Positions 54,899 to 63,839 of a DNA stretch of 64,000 nucleotides are shown one piece after another; positions within the stretch are counted from its first letter, which is position 1, and each line of letters starts with the position of its first letter. Source of the stretch: Methylotuvimicrobium sp. KM2 (lineage in GTDB: Bacteria > Pseudomonadota > Gammaproteobacteria > Methylococcales > Methylomonadaceae); assembly GCF_038051925.1 (NCBI RefSeq), contig NZ_CP150634.1, positions 4,824,864-4,888,863 of the forward strand. The letters are read 5' to 3'. The notes below the pieces were generated by a model that did no database searches, had not been told where the DNA came from, and saw only the letters and a list, made by a program, of their open reading frames with translations. Position numbers and translations under genes: made by a program.

Positions 54899-56929
54899 TT
54901 AAAGCAGAGCTTCGACGTGTTTGACGACATTGTCAACGGTGAAGCCGAACTCTTTGAACAGCGCGCCGGCCGGTGCCGATTCGCCGAAACGATCCATTCC
55001 GATGACGCAGCCTTGTGTGCCCGCGTATTTCCACCAGCTGTCGGTCACGCCCGCTTCAATCACGACGCGTTTTGTCACCGATGACGGCAGCACCGATTCA
55101 CGGTAGGCTTCGTCTTGCGCATCAAATACGTTGGTCGATGGCATCGAGACGACGCGTACTTTTTTGCCTCTGCCGCTCAACTCGTCTGCCGCTTTCACCG
55201 CCAATTCGACTTCCGAGCCCGTCGCAATCAGGATCACGTCCGGCTGACCTTCGCTGTCTTTCAGAATGTAGCCGCCTTTGTTGATCGCTTCAATCTGCGC
55301 CGGCGTCCGCGCAATGTGCGCTAGGTTTTGCCGTGAGAAGATCAGACAGCTCGGTCCATCGTTTCGTTCAATCGCCGCTTTCCACGAAACCGCCGATTCC
55401 ACAGCATCGCACGGACGCCAGACTTGCATGTTCGGAATCATGCGCAAGGTCGCGGTTTGTTCGATCGGTTGGTGGGTCGGGCCGTCTTCGCCGAGTCCAA
55501 TCGAGTCGTGCGTGTAGACGAAGATGGTCGGGATTTTCATCAACGACGCCATCCGCAAGGCATTCCGCGCGTATTCGGAGAACATCAGGAAGGTCGCGCC
55601 GTACGGCTTGAAGCCGCCATGCAGGGTGATGCCGTTCATGATCGCCGACATGCCGAATTCACGGACGCCGTAGTAGACGTAGTTGCCGTCATGTCCCGGG
55701 GCGTTGACGTCTTTGCAACCCGACCACAGGGTCAAGTTGGAGCCCGCCAAGTCCGCCGAGCCGCCCATCAGTTCGGGCAGTAACGGGCCAAATCCGTTCA
55801 GGGTGTTTTGCGAGGCTTTGCGGCTAGCGATGGTTTCGCCTTTCGCGTCGACCGCTGCAATGAAGGCGTTCGCTTTTTCCGACCAGTCGCTCGGTAGTTG
55901 TCCGTTCATGCGGCGTTCGAATTCGGCCGCCAGTTCCGGATGCGCGGCTTTATATTGCGCGAATTTGTCGTTCCAGGCTTCTTCCTGACGTGCGCCTTTG
56001 CTTTTTGCGTCCCAACCCGCGTAAATGTCCGCCGGGATTTCGAATGGCGCATGCGGCCAACCGATACGTTCGCGGGTTGCCGTGATTTCGGCTTCGCCTA
56101 ATGCCGCTCCATGACATTCTTCTTTGCCTTCTTTGTTCGGTGAGCCCCAGCCAATGATGGTTTGGCAGCAGATCAAGGTCGGCCGGTCGGTGACGCTGCG
56201 CGCTTCTTCCAAGGCTTTTTTCACGGCTTCCGGATTATGTCCATCTACTTTCGGGATGACGTGCCAGCCGTAAGCTTCGAAGCGTTTCGGCGTGTCGTCC
56301 AGGAACCAACCCGGCGTGTCGCCGTGACCGCGGACTTCGCCGTCGATCGAGATGTTGTTGTCGTCGTAGACGGCAATCAGTTTGCCTAGTTTCATTGAGC
56401 CGGCCAATGAGCAGGCTTCATGCGAGATGCCTTCCATTAAACAGCCGTCGCCCAGGAAGGCGTAGGTGTAATGGTCGACGATTTCGTGCCCGGGACGGTT
56501 AAATTGACCCGCTAGTGCGCGTTCGGCTATCGCAAAGCCCACGGCATTGGTGATGCCTTGACCTAACGGTCCGGTCGTCGTTTCAACGCCCGGCGCATAG
56601 CCGTATTCCGGATGACCCGGGGTTTTTGAATGCAGTTGACGGAATTGTTTCAGTTCGTCGATCGGCAGTTCGTAACCGGTCAGATGCAGTAACGAGTACA
56701 GCAGCATCGAACCGTGTCCGTTGGACAGTACAAAACGGTCTCGATTGGCCCAGTTCGGGTTTGTCGGGTTATGTTGCAGAAAGTCGTTCCATAACACCTC
56801 GGCGATATCCGCCATCCCCATCGGTGCGCCCGGGTGTCCGGAGTTGGCTTTTTGGACGGCATCCATGCTCAAAGCGCGTATGGCGTTCGCTAAGTCTCGG
56901 CGCGAAGGCATATTCTTCTCCTTTGTCAA
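54899..56929 (-). CDS. tkt: Transketolase, copy 1
   Basis: A 676-residue transketolase, full length for the family, moving two-carbon units between sugar phosphates in RuMP regeneration. The thiamine-diphosphate motif begins GDGCLMEGISHEACSLAG and ends in DDNNISIDG (about residues 154-185). Other conserved blocks are NSGHPGAPMGMAD and the transketolase motif GLGEDGPTHQPIEQ (about 470-483). It is encoded 152 bp after the hexuloisomerase in a three-gene cassette. Its protein is identical to copy 2; the two genes differ only in the last two leucine codons and the stop (CTT/CTG order and TAA here). Confidence 0.96.
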   Translation of the reverse strand: MTKEKNMPSRRDLANAIRALSMDAVQKANSGHPGAPMGMADIAEVLWNDFLQHNPTNPNWANRDRFVLSNGHGSMLLYSLLHLTGYELPIDELKQFRQLHSKTPGHPEYGYAPGVETTTGPLGQGITNAVGFAIAERALAGQFNRPGHEIVDHYTYAFLGDGCLMEGISHEACSLAGSMKLGKLIAVYDDNNISIDGEVRGHGDTPGWFLDDTPKRFEAYGWHVIPKVDGHNPEAVKKALEEARSVTDRPTLICCQTIIGWGSPNKEGKEECHGAALGEAEITATRERIGWPHAPFEIPADIYAGWDAKSKGARQEEAWNDKFAQYKAAHPELAAEFERRMNGQLPSDWSEKANAFIAAVDAKGETIASRKASQNTLNGFGPLLPELMGGSADLAGSNLTLWSGCKDVNAPGHDGNYVYYGVREFGMSAIMNGITLHGGFKPYGATFLMFSEYARNALRMASLMKIPTIFVYTHDSIGLGEDGPTHQPIEQTATLRMIPNMQVWRPCDAVESAVSWKAAIERNDGPSCLIFSRQNLAHIARTPAQIEAINKGGYILKDSEGQPDVILIATGSEVELAVKAADELSGRGKKVRVVSMPSTNVFDAQDEAYRESVLPSSVTKRVVIEAGVTDSWWKYAGTQGCVIGMDRFGESAPAGALFKEFGFTVDNVVKHVEALL

Positions 56930-57081
56930 TTCGGTAAGTTACAACGGTGACTCGTTTCGGTAACGCCTTGCGGCTCGGTCACTTCTTTTGTTGTGTTGGA
57001 ATTCGGTTGGAACGAGTGACAGGCCGCCACTCGTTCGGTTCGGCTTTCGGTTTGTTCCAGCGCGGATCGCTCCGCTTCGGA

Positions 57082-57615
57082 TCACTCCAGGTTCGCGTGC
57101 CGCGATCTCATTTCTTCTTCCGGAATGCCTTTCTCATGAATGATATGTGAGATGATCGCTTCCAGGAAGAACAGCGTTGATAGTTCGAACACGGTGCCCA
57201 TCGGCATGCCTTTCACTTTGCCGTACAGCTCCGATGTGCCAATTTGGAACACCGCATCCGCGAGGTCGCCTATCGTCGAATCGCTTTTTGCCGAGATCAA
57301 CAGGATTTTAGCGCCGATTTCTTTCGCTTTCTTGGTGAACGCGATCAATTGTTCGGTTTCGCCCGAGCCTGAAATAATGACCAGCAGGTCGCCCGCCTTG
57401 ATGCTCGGCGTGACGATTTCGCCAACCACGCTGACATCGTAGCCGCTATGCATCAAGCGCATCGCAAAAAACCGACCGATCAAGCCCGACCGACCCGCGC
57501 CCGATACGAACACGCGTTTCGCTTGGTCGAGTAGGGTGGTCAGTTTTTGATCATAGCTGTCGTCGGTCGCCGCCAGAATGCCGGATATTTTGTCAATGAT
57601 CAGTTGCTGATGCAT
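57082..57615 (-). CDS. hxlB: 6-phospho-3-hexuloisomerase, copy 1
   Basis: A 177-residue SIS-domain isomerase converting D-arabino-3-hexulose 6-phosphate to fructose 6-phosphate, the second step of formaldehyde fixation by the RuMP pathway. The SIS fold shows VFVSGAGRSGLIGRFFAMRL (about residues 35-54), LLVIISGSGETEQLI (about 82-96) and ILLISAKSDSTIG. The start lies 3 bp after the hps stop, so the two are translated together. The 152-bp gap to tkt has GC-rich inverted segments that may form structure. Confidence 0.95.
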   Translation of the reverse strand: MHQQLIIDKISGILAATDDSYDQKLTTLLDQAKRVFVSGAGRSGLIGRFFAMRLMHSGYDVSVVGEIVTPSIKAGDLLVIISGSGETEQLIAFTKKAKEIGAKILLISAKSDSTIGDLADAVFQIGTSELYGKVKGMPMGTVFELSTLFFLEAIISHIIHEKGIPEEEMRSRHANLE

Positions 57616-57618
57616 GAC

Positions 57619-58266
57619 TTATGCACTCGCTGCATCAACCAGCTGACGGATTTCGCGTGCCGCTTCCGCCGGGGATGGCGCGCCATAAATCGCTGCACCG
57701 ACCACGATGATGCTCGCGCCGCTGGCAACCACTTGTTGCACGGTCGCTTGTTTGATACCGCCGGCTACCGATACGCGTACGTTCAGGCCCAGATCGGCAA
57801 TCGCTTGCAGGTCGGCAAATGGCGTTTGGCCCGCTGCTTGTGCGTCCAAGCCCGTGTGGACACCGACGATTTGTGCGCCCAGTTTCGCCGATTCGCGTGC
57901 GCAATCGACTTTGTCAGGCACGTTGATCAGGTCGACTTGCACTTCGGCATTGTGCGCGCGCGCCGCTTTGATCACACCTCCGATAGTGGCCAGACCCGAT
58001 ACGCCCAACACGGTGCAGATGTCCGCGCCCGCTGCGTAGAATGGCGCCGCTTCGTATTCGCCGGCATCCATCGTTTTCAGGTCAACCAACAACAGTTGGT
58101 CCGGGAATCGTTGTCTCAGTTCTTTCACTAAGCCAATCCCGTTGTATTTGATGCATGGGGTGCCAATCTCAAAAATATCTACATACGGTGCCACTTGCTC
58201 GGCAAGCGCAACGGTTTGATCGAAATCCAATGAGTCCAACGCCATTTGTATTAATGGTCTTGCCAT
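57619..58266 (-). CDS. hxlA: 3-hexulose-6-phosphate synthase, copy 1
   Basis: A 215-residue enzyme that condenses formaldehyde with ribulose 5-phosphate, the entry step of carbon assimilation in type I methanotrophs. It belongs to the orotidine-phosphate decarboxylase superfamily, with the D-x-K-x-x-D motif in LLLVDLKTMDAGEYEA (about residues 58-73) and phosphate-binding loops VSVAGGIKQATV and IIVVGAAIYG. It is first in the hps-phi-tkt cassette with a GGAGAAG ribosome-binding site. The coding sequence matches copy 2, but the promoter region differs, so the copies may be expressed differently. Confidence 0.96.
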   Translation of the reverse strand: MARPLIQMALDSLDFDQTVALAEQVAPYVDIFEIGTPCIKYNGIGLVKELRQRFPDQLLLVDLKTMDAGEYEAAPFYAAGADICTVLGVSGLATIGGVIKAARAHNAEVQVDLINVPDKVDCARESAKLGAQIVGVHTGLDAQAAGQTPFADLQAIADLGLNVRVSVAGGIKQATVQQVVASGASIIVVGAAIYGAPSPAEAAREIRQLVDAASA

Positions 58267-58282
58267 GTTTCTTCTCCGATAG

Positions 58283-58570
58283 GTTATTATTTTTTGTTAC
58301 ATATTCGTTATGCGGAGGTAACTGTAAATTAGAAAGGACTGAAATGTCAATGCCCAATACCTTTTAGAGACTTTGGGCCGAAAAAGCGAGAAGCAGCGCT
58401 TAAATGCTTGGAACGAACCAATTTTATTTATCGCTGTTAGGGCTCGCAAGATTGGGCTTGCGGCTGGAGAAGAAGATTAGCCGATTATTCGGCCTCGAGG
58501 GCCGGACTATGCTCTTTCGAACTAACCCGACCACACGTATACGATTAAAACCAATGGCTTTTTAGAATTA
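58283..58570. other. Gap between hps copy 1 and the repeat-protein gene
   Basis: Holds the candidate hps promoter; nothing else is recognised. There is no clear terminator for the repeat-protein gene, so read-through into copy 1 of the cassette is possible. Confidence 0.4.
58321..58350 (-). promoter_or_regulatory. Candidate promoter of hps copy 1
   Basis: On the minus strand a consensus TTGACA (58345-58350) is followed after 18 bp by TACAGT (58321-58326), about 50 bp upstream of the hps start. It lies outside the duplicated block and has no counterpart upstream of copy 2. Confidence 0.45.
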
Positions 58571-59929
58571 TTAACCGGCATTCCTTAAATATTTTTCGAC
58601 GCCGGTTAACTCGATGACAGGCTCGGCGACGGTTGGTGCTACGATTTGCTTGATCATATATCTTGCAACACCGGTTATGTTACGCACTTTATTATCAGTT
58701 AAGGCGTGTTTTTTCACATATTTGGACACACCGGAAACTTTTAACGTTTCTTTACGAGATAACAAAGATTTAGCAAGATATTTATCTACGCTGGTTGTCG
58801 CCGGCGCTTTCAATGCCGCCAACTCTCTTTTTGTTATATATTTTTCAACCTTGGTCACTTTAGGCGCATTCAACGAAGCCAAATATTGTTTTACGAGATA
58901 TCTGGCAACACCGGTTTTAACCGGCTCGCCATGTTCCTTGGCTAATTTTTTAGCGGCATATTTTGCCACGCCGGTAACCGGCGGTTGCAGGCTAATTAAA
59001 ATACTCCGTCTAGCGACGTATTTGTCCACTCCAGTTCCGTCCATTTCCCTTATAGCCGCTAATTTACTTTCAATCGACTCCTCTGCCGTTTCTGTCGCAG
59101 TAGATTCAGCTGCTTTTTTTTCCGCTGCTATTCGGGCTTCTTCTTCAATATATCTTGCGACAATTTTTTCCGCTTCCAGTTTTTTCTCTGCTTTTTTCTG
59201 TTCATCAATGAACTTTTCAACGCCGGTTAACTGTGCGGATTTTTTCGCCAACTCTACTTGCTTGGTGAGATATTTTGCCACACCTGTCTGTGCCGGTATT
59301 TGACGAGCAGCTTGTTCTTGCTGCGTCATATACTTAGAAACTTTAGTTGTTTGCGGCAAGTGACTTGCTTCAATTTGCTGGCGCAATAAATATTTGGCGA
59401 CTCCTGTTGCCGGCGCCTCTGCATTTTCCATAAAACCTTGCTTAGCGACATATTTGTCGACGCCGGTTCTAACTGGCACCTTTTTTTCTTCAAACCCTTT
59501 TTTAGTTAGGTATTTTGCCACCCCTGTTACAACTTCCCGGGGCCTATCCAGTATTTCATGCCTCAATTGGTACTTAGCCACGCCGGTAACTGCCGGCTCT
59601 ACTTTGGCACGTTCGTTCATTTTCGTTAAATACCGAGATACTCCTGATTCGATTTCTTCCGGCAACATCTCTGGCTCTATTTTCTCGACAACAATTTCTT
59701 GAGGTTTATCAACTTCCGGTTTTACATCAAGCTTTTCAAGATATTTTGCAACACCCGTTACAGAAGCCTTTTTTTCCGGAGTCATTTTATTCAAATATCG
59801 CTCTACCCCAGTCGGCCCTTCGGAACTTCTGTCAGACACTACAACATCGCTACTCAGCTCGACCGAGTCGTCGGAAGAAGAGGTCGGCAGTATCCCTAAT
59901 AAACTATTTAGCCAATTATTATTTTTCAT
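58571..59929 (-). CDS. TGV-repeat protein with 19 motif copies
   Basis: A 452-residue protein built almost entirely of a short motif, T-G-V-x-K/R-Y-L/V/M-x-K/R. Nineteen copies occur, one degenerate (IVARYIEE) and a few with TKV, TSV or SGV. From about residue 95 to 255, and again from 299 to 420, successive copies start exactly 20 residues apart, joined by charged, proline-containing linkers. A Glu/Ala-rich helical insert separates the blocks. There is no signal peptide or membrane helix, so it should be cytoplasmic. ATG 59929 (MKNNNWLN) is likely, with ATG 59944 possible. It directly follows tkt copy 2. No catalytic motif is seen; a scaffold role is inferred. Confidence 0.85.
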   Translation of the reverse strand: MKNNNWLNSLLGILPTSSSDDSVELSSDVVVSDRSSEGPTGVERYLNKMTPEKKASVTGVAKYLEKLDVKPEVDKPQEIVVEKIEPEMLPEEIESGVSRYLTKMNERAKVEPAVTGVAKYQLRHEILDRPREVVTGVAKYLTKKGFEEKKVPVRTGVDKYVAKQGFMENAEAPATGVAKYLLRQQIEASHLPQTTKVSKYMTQQEQAARQIPAQTGVAKYLTKQVELAKKSAQLTGVEKFIDEQKKAEKKLEAEKIVARYIEEEARIAAEKKAAESTATETAEESIESKLAAIREMDGTGVDKYVARRSILISLQPPVTGVAKYAAKKLAKEHGEPVKTGVARYLVKQYLASLNAPKVTKVEKYITKRELAALKAPATTSVDKYLAKSLLSRKETLKVSGVSKYVKKHALTDNKVRNITGVARYMIKQIVAPTVAEPVIELTGVEKYLRNAG

Positions 59930-60086
59930 TTGTGGACACCACATCAATACGTTGTTTTTAAGAAGCTGTTCAGCAAAACCCGCCGACGAAACTTAATCGG
60001 TTCGCGGCTACCTAGAGATCAAATAAACTCATGGCGCCGCAAACCCTTTTGTTATCCAGACTCTGCAGATACTAGCTAGAGATGGA

Positions 60087-62117
60087 TCATAGGAGAGCTT
60101 CGACGTGTTTGACGACATTGTCAACGGTGAAGCCGAACTCTTTGAACAGCGCGCCGGCCGGTGCCGATTCGCCGAAACGATCCATTCCGATGACGCAGCC
60201 TTGTGTGCCCGCGTATTTCCACCAGCTGTCGGTCACGCCCGCTTCAATCACGACGCGTTTTGTCACCGATGACGGCAGCACCGATTCACGGTAGGCTTCG
60301 TCTTGCGCATCAAATACGTTGGTCGATGGCATCGAGACGACGCGTACTTTTTTGCCTCTGCCGCTCAACTCGTCTGCCGCTTTCACCGCCAATTCGACTT
60401 CCGAGCCCGTCGCAATCAGGATCACGTCCGGCTGACCTTCGCTGTCTTTCAGAATGTAGCCGCCTTTGTTGATCGCTTCAATCTGCGCCGGCGTCCGCGC
60501 AATGTGCGCTAGGTTTTGCCGTGAGAAGATCAGACAGCTCGGTCCATCGTTTCGTTCAATCGCCGCTTTCCACGAAACCGCCGATTCCACAGCATCGCAC
60601 GGACGCCAGACTTGCATGTTCGGAATCATGCGCAAGGTCGCGGTTTGTTCGATCGGTTGGTGGGTCGGGCCGTCTTCGCCGAGTCCAATCGAGTCGTGCG
60701 TGTAGACGAAGATGGTCGGGATTTTCATCAACGACGCCATCCGCAAGGCATTCCGCGCGTATTCGGAGAACATCAGGAAGGTCGCGCCGTACGGCTTGAA
60801 GCCGCCATGCAGGGTGATGCCGTTCATGATCGCCGACATGCCGAATTCACGGACGCCGTAGTAGACGTAGTTGCCGTCATGTCCCGGGGCGTTGACGTCT
60901 TTGCAACCCGACCACAGGGTCAAGTTGGAGCCCGCCAAGTCCGCCGAGCCGCCCATCAGTTCGGGCAGTAACGGGCCAAATCCGTTCAGGGTGTTTTGCG
61001 AGGCTTTGCGGCTAGCGATGGTTTCGCCTTTCGCGTCGACCGCTGCAATGAAGGCGTTCGCTTTTTCCGACCAGTCGCTCGGTAGTTGTCCGTTCATGCG
61101 GCGTTCGAATTCGGCCGCCAGTTCCGGATGCGCGGCTTTATATTGCGCGAATTTGTCGTTCCAGGCTTCTTCCTGACGTGCGCCTTTGCTTTTTGCGTCC
61201 CAACCCGCGTAAATGTCCGCCGGGATTTCGAATGGCGCATGCGGCCAACCGATACGTTCGCGGGTTGCCGTGATTTCGGCTTCGCCTAATGCCGCTCCAT
61301 GACATTCTTCTTTGCCTTCTTTGTTCGGTGAGCCCCAGCCAATGATGGTTTGGCAGCAGATCAAGGTCGGCCGGTCGGTGACGCTGCGCGCTTCTTCCAA
61401 GGCTTTTTTCACGGCTTCCGGATTATGTCCATCTACTTTCGGGATGACGTGCCAGCCGTAAGCTTCGAAGCGTTTCGGCGTGTCGTCCAGGAACCAACCC
61501 GGCGTGTCGCCGTGACCGCGGACTTCGCCGTCGATCGAGATGTTGTTGTCGTCGTAGACGGCAATCAGTTTGCCTAGTTTCATTGAGCCGGCCAATGAGC
61601 AGGCTTCATGCGAGATGCCTTCCATTAAACAGCCGTCGCCCAGGAAGGCGTAGGTGTAATGGTCGACGATTTCGTGCCCGGGACGGTTAAATTGACCCGC
61701 TAGTGCGCGTTCGGCTATCGCAAAGCCCACGGCATTGGTGATGCCTTGACCTAACGGTCCGGTCGTCGTTTCAACGCCCGGCGCATAGCCGTATTCCGGA
61801 TGACCCGGGGTTTTTGAATGCAGTTGACGGAATTGTTTCAGTTCGTCGATCGGCAGTTCGTAACCGGTCAGATGCAGTAACGAGTACAGCAGCATCGAAC
61901 CGTGTCCGTTGGACAGTACAAAACGGTCTCGATTGGCCCAGTTCGGGTTTGTCGGGTTATGTTGCAGAAAGTCGTTCCATAACACCTCGGCGATATCCGC
62001 CATCCCCATCGGTGCGCCCGGGTGTCCGGAGTTGGCTTTTTGGACGGCATCCATGCTCAAAGCGCGTATGGCGTTCGCTAAGTCTCGGCGCGAAGGCATA
62101 TTCTTCTCCTTTGTCAA
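60087..62117 (-). CDS. tkt: Transketolase, copy 2
   Basis: The protein is residue-for-residue identical to copy 1 (676 residues). At the DNA level the identity stops at 60,094: the last two leucine codons are CTC and CTA and the stop is TGA, so the duplication joint lies inside the gene yet preserves the protein. It is followed after 157 bp by the 19-copy repeat-protein gene and preceded by hxlB copy 2. Confidence 0.96.
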   Translation of the reverse strand: MTKEKNMPSRRDLANAIRALSMDAVQKANSGHPGAPMGMADIAEVLWNDFLQHNPTNPNWANRDRFVLSNGHGSMLLYSLLHLTGYELPIDELKQFRQLHSKTPGHPEYGYAPGVETTTGPLGQGITNAVGFAIAERALAGQFNRPGHEIVDHYTYAFLGDGCLMEGISHEACSLAGSMKLGKLIAVYDDNNISIDGEVRGHGDTPGWFLDDTPKRFEAYGWHVIPKVDGHNPEAVKKALEEARSVTDRPTLICCQTIIGWGSPNKEGKEECHGAALGEAEITATRERIGWPHAPFEIPADIYAGWDAKSKGARQEEAWNDKFAQYKAAHPELAAEFERRMNGQLPSDWSEKANAFIAAVDAKGETIASRKASQNTLNGFGPLLPELMGGSADLAGSNLTLWSGCKDVNAPGHDGNYVYYGVREFGMSAIMNGITLHGGFKPYGATFLMFSEYARNALRMASLMKIPTIFVYTHDSIGLGEDGPTHQPIEQTATLRMIPNMQVWRPCDAVESAVSWKAAIERNDGPSCLIFSRQNLAHIARTPAQIEAINKGGYILKDSEGQPDVILIATGSEVELAVKAADELSGRGKKVRVVSMPSTNVFDAQDEAYRESVLPSSVTKRVVIEAGVTDSWWKYAGTQGCVIGMDRFGESAPAGALFKEFGFTVDNVVKHVEALL

Positions 62118-62269
62118 TTCGGTAAGTTACAACGGTGACTCGTTTCGGTAACGCCTTGCGGCTCGGTCACTTCTTTTGTTGTGTTGGAATTCGGTTGGAA
62201 CGAGTGACAGGCCGCCACTCGTTCGGTTCGGCTTTCGGTTTGTTCCAGCGCGGATCGCTCCGCTTCGGA

Positions 62270-62803
62270 TCACTCCAGGTTCGCGTGCCGCGATCTCATT
62301 TCTTCTTCCGGAATGCCTTTCTCATGAATGATATGTGAGATGATCGCTTCCAGGAAGAACAGCGTTGATAGTTCGAACACGGTGCCCATCGGCATGCCTT
62401 TCACTTTGCCGTACAGCTCCGATGTGCCAATTTGGAACACCGCATCCGCGAGGTCGCCTATCGTCGAATCGCTTTTTGCCGAGATCAACAGGATTTTAGC
62501 GCCGATTTCTTTCGCTTTCTTGGTGAACGCGATCAATTGTTCGGTTTCGCCCGAGCCTGAAATAATGACCAGCAGGTCGCCCGCCTTGATGCTCGGCGTG
62601 ACGATTTCGCCAACCACGCTGACATCGTAGCCGCTATGCATCAAGCGCATCGCAAAAAACCGACCGATCAAGCCCGACCGACCCGCGCCCGATACGAACA
62701 CGCGTTTCGCTTGGTCGAGTAGGGTGGTCAGTTTTTGATCATAGCTGTCGTCGGTCGCCGCCAGAATGCCGGATATTTTGTCAATGATCAGTTGCTGATG
62801 CAT
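62270..62803 (-). CDS. hxlB: 6-phospho-3-hexuloisomerase, copy 2
   Basis: Identical to the product of 57,082-57,615 (177 residues, SIS domain with VSGAGRSGLIGRFF and ISGSGETEQL). It starts 3 bp after the upstream hxlA stop and lies 152 bp before tkt, as in copy 1. It should have the same activity, so any difference between copies would be in expression. Confidence 0.95.
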   Translation of the reverse strand: MHQQLIIDKISGILAATDDSYDQKLTTLLDQAKRVFVSGAGRSGLIGRFFAMRLMHSGYDVSVVGEIVTPSIKAGDLLVIISGSGETEQLIAFTKKAKEIGAKILLISAKSDSTIGDLADAVFQIGTSELYGKVKGMPMGTVFELSTLFFLEAIISHIIHEKGIPEEEMRSRHANLE

Positions 62804-62806
62804 GAC

Positions 62807-63454
62807 TTATGCACTCGCTGCATCAACCAGCTGACGGATTTCGCGTGCCGCTTCCGCCGGGGATGGCGCGCCATAAATCGCTGCACCGACCACGATGATG
62901 CTCGCGCCGCTGGCAACCACTTGTTGCACGGTCGCTTGTTTGATACCGCCGGCTACCGATACGCGTACGTTCAGGCCCAGATCGGCAATCGCTTGCAGGT
63001 CGGCAAATGGCGTTTGGCCCGCTGCTTGTGCGTCCAAGCCCGTGTGGACACCGACGATTTGTGCGCCCAGTTTCGCCGATTCGCGTGCGCAATCGACTTT
63101 GTCAGGCACGTTGATCAGGTCGACTTGCACTTCGGCATTGTGCGCGCGCGCCGCTTTGATCACACCTCCGATAGTGGCCAGACCCGATACGCCCAACACG
63201 GTGCAGATGTCCGCGCCCGCTGCGTAGAATGGCGCCGCTTCGTATTCGCCGGCATCCATCGTTTTCAGGTCAACCAACAACAGTTGGTCCGGGAATCGTT
63301 GTCTCAGTTCTTTCACTAAGCCAATCCCGTTGTATTTGATGCATGGGGTGCCAATCTCAAAAATATCTACATACGGTGCCACTTGCTCGGCAAGCGCAAC
63401 GGTTTGATCGAAATCCAATGAGTCCAACGCCATTTGTATTAATGGTCTTGCCAT
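62807..63454 (-). CDS. hxlA: 3-hexulose-6-phosphate synthase, copy 2
   Basis: Identical to the product of 57,619-58,266 (215 residues). The ribosome-binding site GGAGAAG is inside the duplicated block, but sequence upstream of 63,470 is unrelated to that of copy 1. Upstream on the minus strand a TATGAT hexamer could serve as a -10 element, though its -35 region is weak. It is first in its cassette, divergent from the HAD phosphatase gene. Confidence 0.96.
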   Translation of the reverse strand: MARPLIQMALDSLDFDQTVALAEQVAPYVDIFEIGTPCIKYNGIGLVKELRQRFPDQLLLVDLKTMDAGEYEAAPFYAAGADICTVLGVSGLATIGGVIKAARAHNAEVQVDLINVPDKVDCARESAKLGAQIVGVHTGLDAQAAGQTPFADLQAIADLGLNVRVSVAGGIKQATVQQVVASGASIIVVGAAIYGAPSPAEAAREIRQLVDAASA

Positions 63455-63470
63455 GTTTCTTCTCCGATAG

Positions 63471-63839
63471 TTACGGTTTATTGTTGTTTAATGAAAAATC
63501 ATAATTAACGATCAGGCCCTAAACCACCATAATTCCCTTTAATTAAAGCGGAAAATTGGCGCCTAAATCGATTTTAAACGAGTCTATTTTTAACCTGAAC
63601 GGTGAACTCTAACCAGAATGCGAGCTGTTGTCAATTTCGCCGAGTCGAAGGTCGCCAGAACAGTACTACTAGCGGAGGGTAAAAATTATGCGCGAAACAA
63701 TTACTTGAATCAAACTTGCTCTTTGCTAACGCCTCAATGTACTTTAGGATTTCGCGATAAATATATTCCGGGAGTTTAAGCTTTGCCGAGTACTTGGCCT
63801 CCTTCTTTTCTATTCATCAATCCTAATAACAACTAACTT
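63471..63839. other. Divergent promoter region
   Basis: No gene is seen. It separates hxlA copy 2 (minus) from the HAD phosphatase (plus) and must contain both promoters. It is AT-rich near 63,480-63,560. No riboswitch or clear operator is recognised. Confidence 0.5.

Larger units (their letters stand above)
54906..58282. repeat. 3,377-bp direct duplication, copy 1
   Basis: This copy runs from within the last codons of tkt to just upstream of the hps ribosome-binding site (GGAGAAG). It matches 60,094-63,470 at a constant offset of 5,188 bp, with identical predicted frames on both strands. Sequence diverges abruptly on both sides. Confidence 0.95.
60094..63470. repeat. 3,377-bp direct duplication, copy 2
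   Basis: This is the second copy of the hps-phi-tkt block, in the same orientation as 54,906-58,282. The 1,811 bp between the copies hold the 19-copy repeat-protein gene. Every predicted frame, including meaningless ones on the opposite strand, is the same length and sequence in both copies, so the DNA is essentially identical. Confidence 0.95.

Noticed and set aside
54906..63470. Duplication as an assembly error
   Set aside because: The copies have different flanks on both sides, different final codons of tkt and a unique gene between them, so a simple assembly duplication is unlikely, although long reads would settle it.
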